Shown here piece by piece: positions 1 through 8,242 of a stretch of 64,000 bases of DNA; positions within the stretch are counted from its first letter, which is position 1, and the number at the start of each line of letters is the position of its first letter. The notes under the pieces were generated by a model, which saw nothing but the letters and a program-made list of their open reading frames with translations, was not told the DNA's origin and did not search any database. Source of the stretch: Paracoccus spongiarum (GTDB lineage: Bacteria; Pseudomonadota; Alphaproteobacteria; Rhodobacterales; Rhodobacteraceae); NCBI RefSeq assembly GCF_030732095.1, contig NZ_JAVAMQ010000013.1, positions 27,855 to 91,854 of the forward strand, written 5' to 3'. The position numbers were made by a program, and so were the translations under genes.

Positions 1-570
1 GCCTCGGGGCAGCTGGTGCAGAAGCGCGGCTCGGGCACCTTCGTCGCGCCGCAGGTGGAACGGCTGGAACAGGCGCTGTCACTGCTGACCTCGTTCACCG
101 AGGACATGCAGCGGCGCGGCATGCAGGTCGAAAGCCGCTGGCTGGCGCGCGGCCTGCACACCCCCGCGCCCGAAGAGGTGATGGCCCTTGGCCTTGGCGC
201 CAATGACCGCGTGGCCCGGCTGGAACGGGTGCGCAGTTCCGACGGTGTGCCGCTGGCCATCGAACGGGCCTCGCTGCCGGCCCGGCTGCTGCCCGATCCC
301 GAAACCGTCGATGCGTCGCTCTATGCGGTGCTGGAGGCGCGCGGCAACCGTCCGGTCAGGGCGGTGCAGCGCATCTCGGCCGCCAATCTCGGCCCGAAGG
401 ACGCCGACCTGCTGGGCGTGGCGACCGGCGCTGCCGGGCTGCGCATCGAGCGGCTGTCCTACCTGCCATCCGGGCAGGTCGTCGAATTCACCCGATCCCT
501 CTATCGCGGCGACGCCTATGATTTCGCCGTCGAGCTGAAACTCGCCCCCGAGGCGGAAAGGACATCCTGA
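1..570 (+). CDS. GntR/HutC-family transcriptional regulator, 5'-truncated by window edge
   Basis: The reading frame is open from base 1, so the N-terminal winged helix lies mostly outside the window. What remains begins with the wing of the helix-turn-helix (QLVQKRGSGTFVAP, typical GntR ending), followed by about 170 residues of a UTRA effector-binding domain (R.ER.R..DG.P.A.ER shape around residues 70-90). UTRA domains of this subfamily bind phosphorylated sugars. The stop codon overlaps the start of the SIS-domain gene by one base, and nagA follows. A local repressor of amino-sugar use that senses a GlcNAc/GlcN phosphate (NagR-like) is therefore the natural inference. The ligand is not shown by sequence. 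Confidence 0.85.
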   Translation, partial: ASGQLVQKRGSGTFVAPQVERLEQALSLLTSFTEDMQRRGMQVESRWLARGLHTPAPEEVMALGLGANDRVARLERVRSSDGVPLAIERASLPARLLPDPETVDASLYAVLEARGNRPVRAVQRISAANLGPKDADLLGVATGAAGLRIERLSYLPSGQVVEFTRSLYRGDAYDFAVELKLAPEAERTS

Positions 571-1595
571 TGACCCAGAGCCACATGGCCCGAGAAGTGG
601 CCGAGATCCCCGAGGCCGCCGCCCGCTTCCTGGACCGCTCGCGCAGCGCGCTGGCCGATGCCGGCGCGGCGCTCAGGGCGCGCGATCCGGCGCTGGTGGC
701 CACCGTCGCGCGCGGCTCGTCGGACCATGCCGCGACCTATCTGAAATACGCCGTCGAATTGCAGGCCGGCATCCCGGTCGCCTCGGTCGGCCCCTCGGTC
801 GCCTCGATCTATCGCCGGCCGCTGCGGCTGGGGGGCGCGGCCTGCATCGGCATCTCGCAATCCGGCCGCAGCCCCGACATCGTCGAGATGATGCGCGCCG
901 CCGCCGAGGGCGGCGGGCTGTCCATCGCCATCACCAACCACGAGGACAGCCCGATGGCGCAGGTCTCGGCGCATTGCCTGGCCCTTCAGGCGGGCGAGGA
1001 GAAAAGCGTCGCCGCCACCAAGACCTTCGTGAATTCGGTGCTGGCGGGCCTCGCGCTTGTGGCGGAATGGCGCGAGGACGCGGCGCTGCGCCGCGCCGTG
1101 GCCGACCTGCCGCAGGCCCTTGCACAGGCGGTGACGCTGGACTGGTCGCCGCTGTCGGCGCGGCTGGCGCGGGCCTCGTCGGCCTTCGTGCTGGGGCGCG
1201 GGCCGGGCTATGCAATCGCCTCGGAAGCGGCGCTGAAGATGAAGGAAACCTCGGGCATCCATGCCGAGGCCTACAGCGCCGCCGAGGTGCTGCACGGCCC
1301 CGCCGCCATCGTGCAGGCGCAGTTCCCGGTGCTGGCGCTGGGGGTCGAGGATGCCGCCCTGCCGCAATTGCTGGCCACCGCCGAACGCATGGCGGGGCAG
1401 GGCGCGGATGTCTTCGTCACCGGCGGCGATGCCCCCGGCGCGACCCGGCTGCCCGCGGTCGGCGGGCTGCATCCGCTGGTCGCGCCGCTGGTGCTGATCG
1501 CCGGCTATTACGCCTTTGTCGAGGGTCTGGCGCGGCGGCGGGGCTTTGATCCCGACACGCCGCCGCATCTGCGCAAGGTCACGGAGACGGTCTGA
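570..1595 (+). CDS. SIS-domain glucosamine-6-phosphate deaminase (NagB-II type)
   Basis: 341 residues with two SIS (sugar isomerase) domains. The first carries ARGSSDHAA near residue 48 and ISQSGRSPD near residue 97. The second carries EAALKMKETSGIHAEAY near residue 218 followed by LHGP. The C-terminus (DTPPHLRKVTETV) resembles the end of the GlmS isomerase half, but there is no N-terminal glutaminase domain. In nag operons such proteins act as GlcN6P deaminases giving fructose-6-phosphate plus ammonia, replacing classical NagB. It starts by a one-base TGA/ATG overlap with the regulator gene and ends with the same overlap to nagA, so the three are translationally coupled. An AgaS-like activity on another amino sugar cannot be excluded. 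Confidence 0.85.
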   Translation: MTQSHMAREVAEIPEAAARFLDRSRSALADAGAALRARDPALVATVARGSSDHAATYLKYAVELQAGIPVASVGPSVASIYRRPLRLGGAACIGISQSGRSPDIVEMMRAAAEGGGLSIAITNHEDSPMAQVSAHCLALQAGEEKSVAATKTFVNSVLAGLALVAEWREDAALRRAVADLPQALAQAVTLDWSPLSARLARASSAFVLGRGPGYAIASEAALKMKETSGIHAEAYSAAEVLHGPAAIVQAQFPVLALGVEDAALPQLLATAERMAGQGADVFVTGGDAPGATRLPAVGGLHPLVAPLVLIAGYYAFVEGLARRRGFDPDTPPHLRKVTETV

Positions 1596-2722
1596 TGCGC
1601 CACGTCCTGGCCGGCGCGCGGATCTTCGACGGCGCGGCGCTGCGTGACGGCGCGGCGCTGGTGATCGAGGACGGGCGCATCGCCGCGATCCTGCCCGAGG
1701 CCGAGGCCGGCCCGCCGACCAGCCGGCTGGCGGGGATCATCGCGCCGGGCTTTCTGGATCTTCAGGTGAATGGCGGCGCCGGGCTGATGGTCGGCGCCGG
1801 CACCGATGTCGCGGCGCTGCGCCGGATCTGCGCCGCCCATCGCGACCTTGGCACGGCGGGCATCCTGCCCACGCTGATCACCGACACGCCCGAGGCGACC
1901 GCCGCCGTGATCGCCGCCGGGATCGAGGCCGCGCGCCAGGAGGTGCCGGGCTTTCTGGGCCTGCATCTGGAAGGCCCGCATCTGGACCCGCGCCGCAAGG
2001 GCGCCCATGATCCGGCGCTGATCCGGCCGATGACCGACGACGATCTGGCGCGGCTCTGCGCGGCGGCGGCGGCGCTGCCCGCGCTGATGGTGACGCTGGC
2101 GCCCGAGTCCGCCCGGCCCGACCAGATCGCCGCCCTGCGCGGCGCCGGCGCGGTGGTCAGCCTCGGCCACAGCGATTGCGACCTCGCGGCTGCCGAGGCC
2201 GCCCTTGCCGCCGGCGCGACCTGCGCCACGCATCTGTTCAACGCCATGAGCCAGATGGGCAACCGCCAGCCGGGGCTGGTCGGCGCGGTGCTTTCGGGCA
2301 GCGCGCAGGCCGGGCTGATCGCGGACGGCATCCATGTCCATCCGGCCATGCTGCGCATCGCGCTGCGGGCCCGGCCCGAGGGGCTGTTCCTCGTCACCGA
2401 CTGCATGGCCTTCGCGGGCACCGCGCTGACCCAGATGACCCTCGGCGGTCGCCGCATCCGGCGCCACGATGGCCGGCTGACGCTGGATGACGGCACGCTG
2501 GCCGGCGCGGATCTGGGCCTCGTGGATGCGCTGCGGCTGATCGCGGCCCTGCCCGAGGGCGGGCTGGCCCGCGGGCTTGCGATGCTGACCGCCGAACCGG
2601 CGCGGCTGCTGGGGCGGCCAGGGGGCAGGGGCCGGCTGCGCCCCGGCGCGCCGGCCGACCTGACCCTTGTCGATGCCGGGCTGACCCGCGCCCGGCTGTG
2701 GTCGCCCGCAGAGGCCGCCTAG
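1595..2722 (+). CDS. nagA: N-acetylglucosamine-6-phosphate deacetylase
   Basis: 375 residues, the usual length. It hydrolyses GlcNAc6P to GlcN6P and acetate, feeding the deaminase encoded just upstream. Visible amidohydrolase motifs: APGFLDLQVNGGAG near residue 50; GLHLEGPHLDP near residue 125 (metal-binding Glu); SLGHSDCDL near residue 190; ATHLFNAMSQMGNR near residue 210; ADGIHVHP near residue 244; and VTDCMAFAG near residue 266, with the catalytic Asp. Its stop overlaps the stop of the convergent glycosyltransferase by two bases, so no terminator fits between them. Confidence 0.95.
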   Translation: MRHVLAGARIFDGAALRDGAALVIEDGRIAAILPEAEAGPPTSRLAGIIAPGFLDLQVNGGAGLMVGAGTDVAALRRICAAHRDLGTAGILPTLITDTPEATAAVIAAGIEAARQEVPGFLGLHLEGPHLDPRRKGAHDPALIRPMTDDDLARLCAAAAALPALMVTLAPESARPDQIAALRGAGAVVSLGHSDCDLAAAEAALAAGATCATHLFNAMSQMGNRQPGLVGAVLSGSAQAGLIADGIHVHPAMLRIALRARPEGLFLVTDCMAFAGTALTQMTLGGRRIRRHDGRLTLDDGTLAGADLGLVDALRLIAALPEGGLARGLAMLTAEPARLLGRPGGRGRLRPGAPADLTLVDAGLTRARLWSPAEAA

Positions 2723-3813
2723 CCGCGCGTGCCCGCCCGCGCAGCCTGCGCGTCCCGCCGCCCGGCTTGCGCGATCTGCGCGATCACCCCGCTGGCCACG
2801 GCGGCCGTGCCGCGCCAGTCGGTCAGCCCGCGCCCGGCCTGTCGCGCGGCGCGGGCCAGCCCCGCGCGCAGGCCTCGATCCTGCAGCAGCCGGCGCAGCG
2901 CGGCCGCGAAGGCCTCGGGATCGTCGGGCGGCACCAGCAGCCCTGCCGCCCCGGGCACGGTGTCGGGGACCGCGCCGACGCGGCAACTGACCACCGGCAG
3001 CCCGCGCAGCAGCGCCTCGTCGAAGACGATGCCATAGCCCTCGTGCCGGGTGGCCAGCGCAAAGATCGACGCCTCGGCGTAAAGCCGCTGGAGGGCGTCG
3101 TCGGTCACGCGCCCCGCCAGCCGGATGCGCCCGGCCTCGGGCGAGGCGCGGCATTGCACGGCCAGCGCGCCGGCATGGGCGGCGTCCCAGGGATTGCCGA
3201 CGATCACCGCCTGCCAGTCCAGATCCGCCAGCCCCTCCAGCGCCGCGATCAGGGTGTCATGCCCCTTGCGCGGATGAAGGATGCCGACCGACAGGATCAG
3301 CGGCGGGTCGACCGGTGCCGGCGGCAGGCGCGGCGGATCGACGCCGGGCCGCGCGATGCTGATGCGGGCCGGCGGGACGGCGTAATCCTCGATCAGGATG
3401 CGGCGCGTGTGCGGGCTTGGCACCAGCACATGTTCCATCAGCGCCAGATTGGCGCGCTCGGTCGCGAAAAGATGCGCGCGTCGATCGGCGGCGAGGCCGC
3501 TTTCCAGCGCCAGCGGGTGATGCACCATCGCGACCATCGGCGCCCGCACCCCCTGCAGCCCCCCCGTCTCGACCGCGCCGGACAGGAACCCGTCGAGGAT
3601 CAGCACCCGGCCCGGATCGACGCCCTGCAGCGCCGCGACGGTGTCGGCCATGTCGCCCGCCGGCGGGTCGGGAAAGCTGGCCGGCAGTTCCAGATGCTGC
3701 ATGTCATGGCCCAGGTCGCGCAGCCCCTCCAGCAGCCGGCGTTCATAGACATAGCCGCCGGTCAGCGTGGCGATGTCGCCGGGGATCGCGAAGGCGGCGG
3801 GGGCGCGGTTCAC
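2719..3813 (-). CDS. GT4-family glycosyltransferase, last gene of the lipid/ABC operon
   Basis: 364 residues from a GTG start that overlaps the permease stop as GTGA. The frame stays open further upstream, but only inside the permease gene and with meaningless sequence. The fold is GT-B, family 4: TGGYVYERR near residue 17 (N-terminal donor/acceptor loop), SVGILHPRKGHD near residue 190, and the E-x7-E type motif as RHEGYGIVFDEAL near residue 265, followed by LPVVSCRVGAVPDTV. It probably transfers a sugar from a nucleotide-sugar to a lipid or small molecule at the cytoplasmic face. It belongs to an operon with a phospholipid-head-group transferase and a flippase-like protein, which argues for glycolipid synthesis. 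Donor and acceptor are unknown. Confidence 0.8.
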   Translation of the reverse strand: MNRAPAAFAIPGDIATLTGGYVYERRLLEGLRDLGHDMQHLELPASFPDPPAGDMADTVAALQGVDPGRVLILDGFLSGAVETGGLQGVRAPMVAMVHHPLALESGLAADRRAHLFATERANLALMEHVLVPSPHTRRILIEDYAVPPARISIARPGVDPPRLPPAPVDPPLILSVGILHPRKGHDTLIAALEGLADLDWQAVIVGNPWDAAHAGALAVQCRASPEAGRIRLAGRVTDDALQRLYAEASIFALATRHEGYGIVFDEALLRGLPVVSCRVGAVPDTVPGAAGLLVPPDDPEAFAAALRRLLQDRGLRAGLARAARQAGRGLTDWRGTAAVASGVIAQIAQAGRRDAQAARAGTRG

Positions 3814-5399
3814 CTGCGGGCCTGCTCGGGCGCGTAGATGGCGAGGATGCGCCGCTCGACCAGCGCCGCGGCGGCGTAGCACAGCGCCGAGATTGCGGTC
3901 ACGACCACCACCGCCGCCCACAGCATGTCGTAATCCGAGACCGAGGCCGACAGCGCCATCAGGCTGCCCAGCCCGCGCCCCGTGGTCAGCCATTCGACGA
4001 CCGTGACCGCCAGGATCGCCGCCGGCACCGCCATCCGCGCCGCCGCGAACAGCGCGGGCAGCATCGCCGGGATGCGCACATGGACCAGCTGGCGCAGCGA
4101 GCCCGCGGCATAGGTCCGGAACACGTCCAGCACCTGTCCGGGCGCCTGTCGCAGCCCGTGCAGGCAGGCCACCAGCGTCGGAAAGAACACCATGACCGCG
4201 ACCAGCGTGATCGTGCCCGCCGCGCCGCGCCCCAGAAACAGCACCACCAGCGGCGCGGTGGTCACGATCGGGATCGAGCGCAGCGCGACCGCCACCGGCA
4301 TGACCACCGCCGCCAGTCCCGGGGCCAGCACCAGCGCCATCGCCAGCCCCGCACCCAGCGCCAGCCCGGCCAGGTAGCCCGGCAGCAGGAACACCGCCGT
4401 CTCGGCCAGCGCGGCCAGCAGCGCGGCCCGCATCTGCGCCGCATCGGGCGCCCAGAACAGCGCCTCCGCCACGTCCCGGGGGCGCTTGGCGAAGAAGGCG
4501 TTCAGCCCGGCCAGTTCCATCGCGCCCCACCACAGGGCCAGCACCGCCAGCACCACCAGCCCGGCCTGCGCGGCCTCGCGCCATCCGCCCGCGACGGCCG
4601 CGCGGGGCGGCGCGAGGATGACGGGCGGGCGATCGCGCAGCGTCAGCCGCCCGATCAGGCCGATCCCCGCATAGACCGCCATCGACACCGCCGCCGCCAG
4701 CAGCGCGATGGCCCACAGCGCCGGCACGTCCATCGCCCGCAGGAAGCGGATCGTCAGCACGCCCATGCCGCGTTCGGCGCCCGTGAACTCGCCCACCATC
4801 GCGCCCAGGAAGGCCGCGGGCGCGGCGATCTGAAGCCCCGCGAACAGATAGGGCAGGGCTGCGCGGGCACGCACATGGACCAGCTCGCTCCAGCGTCCCC
4901 GGCCATAGCTGTGGACCAGATCCAGCCAGCCCGAGGGCGTCGCGCGCAGCCCGGTCAGCAGCGGGATCAGCGTGGTGTAATAGACCGCCAGCGCCGCCAG
5001 AACGATCTGCGGCCCCGCGCCCGGCCCCAACAGGACCCGCAGGATCGGGCCGGTGGCGATCAGCGGCAGGCAGAACACCACCAGCGCCAGCCCGGTCACC
5101 AGCCCCGACAGGCGCGGCCAGACCAGCGCCAGCCCGGCCAGCAGCAGCGCCGCCAGATTGCCCGCCAGAAACCCCGCCGCGGCATTGCCCAGCGTCACCG
5201 CCAGCGACCGTGCGACCAGCCCCGGATGACCGGCGATCCAGCCCGCCACCTGCCCGGGCCCGGCGATCAGCCGGCTGTCGGCCAGCGCCACGGCCAGCAG
5301 CGCCCAGCCCGCCAGCAGGGCGGCCATGCCGGCCAGGGGCGGCGCCAGCGCCGCGATCCGCGGCGGGGCGGCCCGCAGCAGGGGGGCAGGATGCGTCAT
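3810..5399 (-). CDS. ABC transporter permease, two permease domains fused
   Basis: 529 residues. The ATG overlaps the ATPase stop as ATGA, which fixes the start. The chain contains two tandem BPD-type permease domains, each of about 250 residues and about six hydrophobic helices. Each ends in an EAA-like coupling region (GEFTGAERGMGVL in the first half, EWLTTGRGLGSLM in the second). Most SsuC/ThiX/TauC-type transporters use a homodimer of one-domain permeases, so this fusion supplies the complete channel in one chain. Its partners are the ATPase at 5396-6238 and the binding protein at 6228-7226. Confidence 0.88.
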   Translation of the reverse strand: MTHPAPLLRAAPPRIAALAPPLAGMAALLAGWALLAVALADSRLIAGPGQVAGWIAGHPGLVARSLAVTLGNAAAGFLAGNLAALLLAGLALVWPRLSGLVTGLALVVFCLPLIATGPILRVLLGPGAGPQIVLAALAVYYTTLIPLLTGLRATPSGWLDLVHSYGRGRWSELVHVRARAALPYLFAGLQIAAPAAFLGAMVGEFTGAERGMGVLTIRFLRAMDVPALWAIALLAAAVSMAVYAGIGLIGRLTLRDRPPVILAPPRAAVAGGWREAAQAGLVVLAVLALWWGAMELAGLNAFFAKRPRDVAEALFWAPDAAQMRAALLAALAETAVFLLPGYLAGLALGAGLAMALVLAPGLAAVVMPVAVALRSIPIVTTAPLVVLFLGRGAAGTITLVAVMVFFPTLVACLHGLRQAPGQVLDVFRTYAAGSLRQLVHVRIPAMLPALFAAARMAVPAAILAVTVVEWLTTGRGLGSLMALSASVSDYDMLWAAVVVVTAISALCYAAAALVERRILAIYAPEQARR

Positions 5400-6238
5400 T
5401 GCGCGGCCAGCGGCGTGTTCTCGGCGTCCGACAGCGCCAGCGCGGCGGTCACCTGCGCGGCGATGGCGCGGAACGCGGCGCTCTCGGGCAGCGCCGCCCC
5501 GCGCGGGCGCTGCAGCGGCACCGCGATGTCGGCCATGATCCGCGCCGGGCGGGGCGACAGGACCAGCACCCGGTCGGACAGCATCACCGCCTCGGGCACG
5601 GAATGGGTCACCAGCAGCGTGGTGGTGCCGCGCGGCTGCCACAGCGGCGGCAGGTCGCGGGCCAGCTGCTGCCGGGTCAGCTCGTCCACCGCGCCGAAGG
5701 GCTCGTCCAGCAGCAGGATCCGCGGCCGCGTGGCCAATGCGCGGGCGATCGCGGCGCGCTGGCGCATGCCGCCCGACAGCGCGGCGGGACGCGTGTCGGC
5801 AAAGCCGTCCAGCCCGACCAGCCCGATGAGGTCCTCGACCAGCACCGGATCGGCGGGTTGCCGCGCCAGCTTGCGCGCCAGCGCCACGTTTCCCCGCACG
5901 CTGAGCCAGGGCAGCAGCGAGGGGTCCTGGAAGGCCACCGCCAGCGCGCCCTGCCGCGCCTGCCCGGCGGGGGGCAGGCCGGCAATGCGGACCTCGCCCG
6001 CGCTGGGCTGTTCAAGCCCCGCGACCAGCCGCAGCAGGGTGGACTTGCCGCAGCCCGACGGCCCGACCAGGGCCGTTGTCTGGCCCTCTGCGAAGGTGAC
6101 ATCGATCGGCCGCAGCGCCTGCACGCCGCCGGGATAGGTCTTGGCAAGGCCGACGCAGGTGATCCGCGCGGGCGGGGCCGGATCGGGCGGGCCGGACACT
6201 GGCGGGCCGGACACTGGCGGGCCTGTCTCAGCCGCCAT
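5396..6238 (-). CDS. ABC transporter ATP-binding protein, nitrate/taurine/HMP type
   Basis: 280 residues. Walker A is GPSGCGKST near residue 55, the signature is LSGGMRQR, and Walker B is ILLLDEPFGAVDE, with a VTHSVPEAV H-loop. This is the sequence pattern of the SsuB/TauB/ThiZ group. The ATG chosen overlaps the end of the binding-protein gene by 11 bases. Just after the start, a perfect 15-base direct repeat (6189-6203 and 6204-6218) encodes an in-frame PVSGP repeat, giving a flexible proline-rich N-terminus that is unusual for the family. It energises the fused permease. Confidence 0.9.
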   Translation of the reverse strand: MAAETGPPVSGPPVSGPPDPAPPARITCVGLAKTYPGGVQALRPIDVTFAEGQTTALVGPSGCGKSTLLRLVAGLEQPSAGEVRIAGLPPAGQARQGALAVAFQDPSLLPWLSVRGNVALARKLARQPADPVLVEDLIGLVGLDGFADTRPAALSGGMRQRAAIARALATRPRILLLDEPFGAVDELTRQQLARDLPPLWQPRGTTTLLVTHSVPEAVMLSDRVLVLSPRPARIMADIAVPLQRPRGAALPESAAFRAIAAQVTAALALSDAENTPLAAQ

Positions 6239-7226
6239 GAACGTCCTCGAGGATCGAGCGGTCCCACAGATCGGCGCTGACCGGCCGGTCAAGCAGGGCC
6301 AGCGTCTCGATATTGGCCTCGACGCTGTCATCCGACCACCAGCCGAAGCCCTTCGCGTCGGTCAGGTCGGAAAACATCAGCGGCACCTGACGTTCGGCCT
6401 GCATCGTCTGGGTCGGCAGGTCCAGCCCGGCATCGGGGAACATCCGCAGCGTCAGCGCGGCGGCGGCGGCGGTGTCGGCGCGATAGGCCTCCCAGCCGCG
6501 CACCTCGCCGCGCATCAGCGCGACCAGCTCGGCGCGGCGATTGGCCAGGCTGTCCTCGGTGGCGATATAGGTCTGGGAATGGACCGCATAGCCATGATCG
6601 GCCATCAGCATGGTCTGCGCCTCGATGCCGTTGATCGCCATGGCCACCGGCAGGTCGGTTTCCCAGCACAGCAGGCAATCGACCTCGCCGGCGATCAGCG
6701 GCTGGGCCGAATACTGCGTCGGCACGATCTCGATGGCGTCGATGTCGACGCCGTTCAGCGTGCACAGCGCCTGCAGCACCGGCCGGTTGGCCAGGGCCAT
6801 GCCGATGCGCAGCCCGGCCAGGTCGGCGGGCGCGTTCACCGGCCGCGCCGGCAGCGAGGCGATGGCGAAGGGGTTCTTCTGCATGGCCACGCCGATGATG
6901 CGGAAGGGCGCGCCCTCTGCCACCGCCGCGGCCGTGTAATCGGCCGCCGAGACCCCGACCAGCGCCGTTCCCGAAACCACCGGCGGCTCGACCGGGGCGT
7001 TCGGGCCGCCCTGCAGCAGCGTCACCTCCAGCCCGGCCTCGCGCCACCAGCCGTTCTCGGCGGCCAGATAGCTGCCCGCGAACTGCACCGAATGCAGCCA
7101 GGACAATTGCAGGGCGACGGCGGCGGGCGTCTGCGCGCGGGCGGCGCGCAGGCCAAGCGCGGCGCCCGCCAGCCCGGCCGCGCCCGTGGCGATCAGGCCG
7201 CGCCGGGTCAGGGTGGCATGGGTCAT
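6228..7226 (-). CDS. NMT1/THI5-type periplasmic substrate-binding protein
   Basis: 332 residues with a twin-arginine-like leader (LTRRGLIATG at residues 6-15, hydrophobic stretch, AARAQ cleavage site near residue 32). The motif LSWLHSVQFAGSYLAAENG right after the leader is typical of ABC receptors for the thiamine precursor HMP/formylaminopyrimidine and related aromatic ligands. A strong ribosome binding site (AAGGAG) lies about eight bases before the ATG, although the gene also overlaps the upstream membrane-protein gene as ATGA. High separate translation of the receptor would suit an ABC importer. The ligand is not proven, and no thi genes lie nearby. Confidence 0.85.
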   Translation of the reverse strand: MTHATLTRRGLIATGAAGLAGAALGLRAARAQTPAAVALQLSWLHSVQFAGSYLAAENGWWREAGLEVTLLQGGPNAPVEPPVVSGTALVGVSAADYTAAAVAEGAPFRIIGVAMQKNPFAIASLPARPVNAPADLAGLRIGMALANRPVLQALCTLNGVDIDAIEIVPTQYSAQPLIAGEVDCLLCWETDLPVAMAINGIEAQTMLMADHGYAVHSQTYIATEDSLANRRAELVALMRGEVRGWEAYRADTAAAAALTLRMFPDAGLDLPTQTMQAERQVPLMFSDLTDAKGFGWWSDDSVEANIETLALLDRPVSADLWDRSILEDVHGG

Positions 7227-8242
7227 CGGGTCATCTCCTTGATGAGACGGATTCGGGGACAGTCTGCGGGCGGGCCCGGCTCTTCAACCTCTTGCGGCTG
7301 CGATGCGTTCCCTGCGCCGCCGCCGTCGCGGCCGGGTGCGGGGCGGCGCAGCAGGACGACAAGGCCGGGCAGGCTGGCCAGCAGGAAGATCAGCCCGAAG
7401 GCGATGCTGGCCGCCAGCCCGGCGCCGGGGCTGAACCCGGCCATCGGGAACAAGGCGGCCGCGGCCCCCTCGCGCAGGCCCCAGCCGCTGATCGACAGCG
7501 GGATCAGCATCGCGAACAGGATCATCGGCAGCATCACCAGCGCGGCCAGCAGCGGCAGGGCGGTGCCGGTCGCGCGGGCCGCGAAGGCAAAGCCCGCGAG
7601 GTTGGCCGCGACGGTGCCAAGGCTCAGCAGGATCTGCCGGCCCAGCACCCCGCGCGCCAGCAACCCGGCCCGCAGCGCCTCGCGCAGCGATCCCGCCAGC
7701 CGCGCCAGCCGCCCGTCGCCGCCGCGCGGCAGGCCGACCAGCGCCGCGGCCAGCGCCACCGCGCCAAGGCAGGCCAGCAGCGCCTGCAGCAGCCAGCCGG
7801 GCAGCGGCGGCTGGCCCGACAGCGTCAGCGCCGCCGCGACCGCGCCCAGCAGCACCGCCAGCAGCACCGCGTTGCCCATCAGCCGCTCCAGCATCACGGC
7901 CTGACCGGCGCGCAGCATCCCGCCGCCGCTGGCATTGCGCAGCGCCCGGCCGACATCGCCGAGCATGCCGCCGGGCAGCGTCTGGTTGACCAGCTGCGCC
8001 AGGTAGTATTCGCCCAGCGCCCGGCGCCGCCCCAGCCCGATCCCCAGCCGTGCCGCCGTCAGTCGCCAGCGCAGCGCGGCCAGCACCGTCTGCAGGCTCA
8101 GCGCGGCCAGTGCCGCCAGCGCCCAGCCCGGATGCAGCCCGCGCAGCCGGGCCAGCGCCTCGCCGCCCGCCAGCGCCGTCCACAACAGCGCCAGCAGTGC
8201 GGCGGCCACGGCAAGGCGGGCCGGCAGCGCGGCGCGGCTCAT
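7223..8242 (-). CDS. Flippase-like membrane protein (LPG synthase transmembrane / UPF0104 family)
   Basis: 339 residues with about eight hydrophobic segments. The family signature LVNQTLPGGMLGDVGRALR lies near residue 85. The family (the AglD/MprF transmembrane-region type) is found with glycosyltransferases and lipid synthases and is thought to translocate lipids. It lacks the MprF synthase domain, so it is not itself an aminoacyl-lipid synthase. It overlaps both neighbours by four bases (ATGA). Its position between the sulfatase and the transport genes supports a lipid-flipping or export step. Confidence 0.8.
   Translation of the reverse strand: MSRAALPARLAVAAALLALLWTALAGGEALARLRGLHPGWALAALAALSLQTVLAALRWRLTAARLGIGLGRRRALGEYYLAQLVNQTLPGGMLGDVGRALRNASGGGMLRAGQAVMLERLMGNAVLLAVLLGAVAAALTLSGQPPLPGWLLQALLACLGAVALAAALVGLPRGGDGRLARLAGSLREALRAGLLARGVLGRQILLSLGTVAANLAGFAFAARATGTALPLLAALVMLPMILFAMLIPLSISGWGLREGAAAALFPMAGFSPGAGLAASIAFGLIFLLASLPGLVVLLRRPAPGRDGGGAGNASQPQEVEEPGPPADCPRIRLIKEMTR

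Noticed and set aside
4100..6137. Very long open frames on the plus strand opposite the ABC transporter genes (and similar ones opposite dnaE, mnh, dct and the helicase)
   Set aside because: High-GC codon bias leaves antisense frames open. The products are Arg/His/Gln-rich with no domains, while the other strand has clear families.
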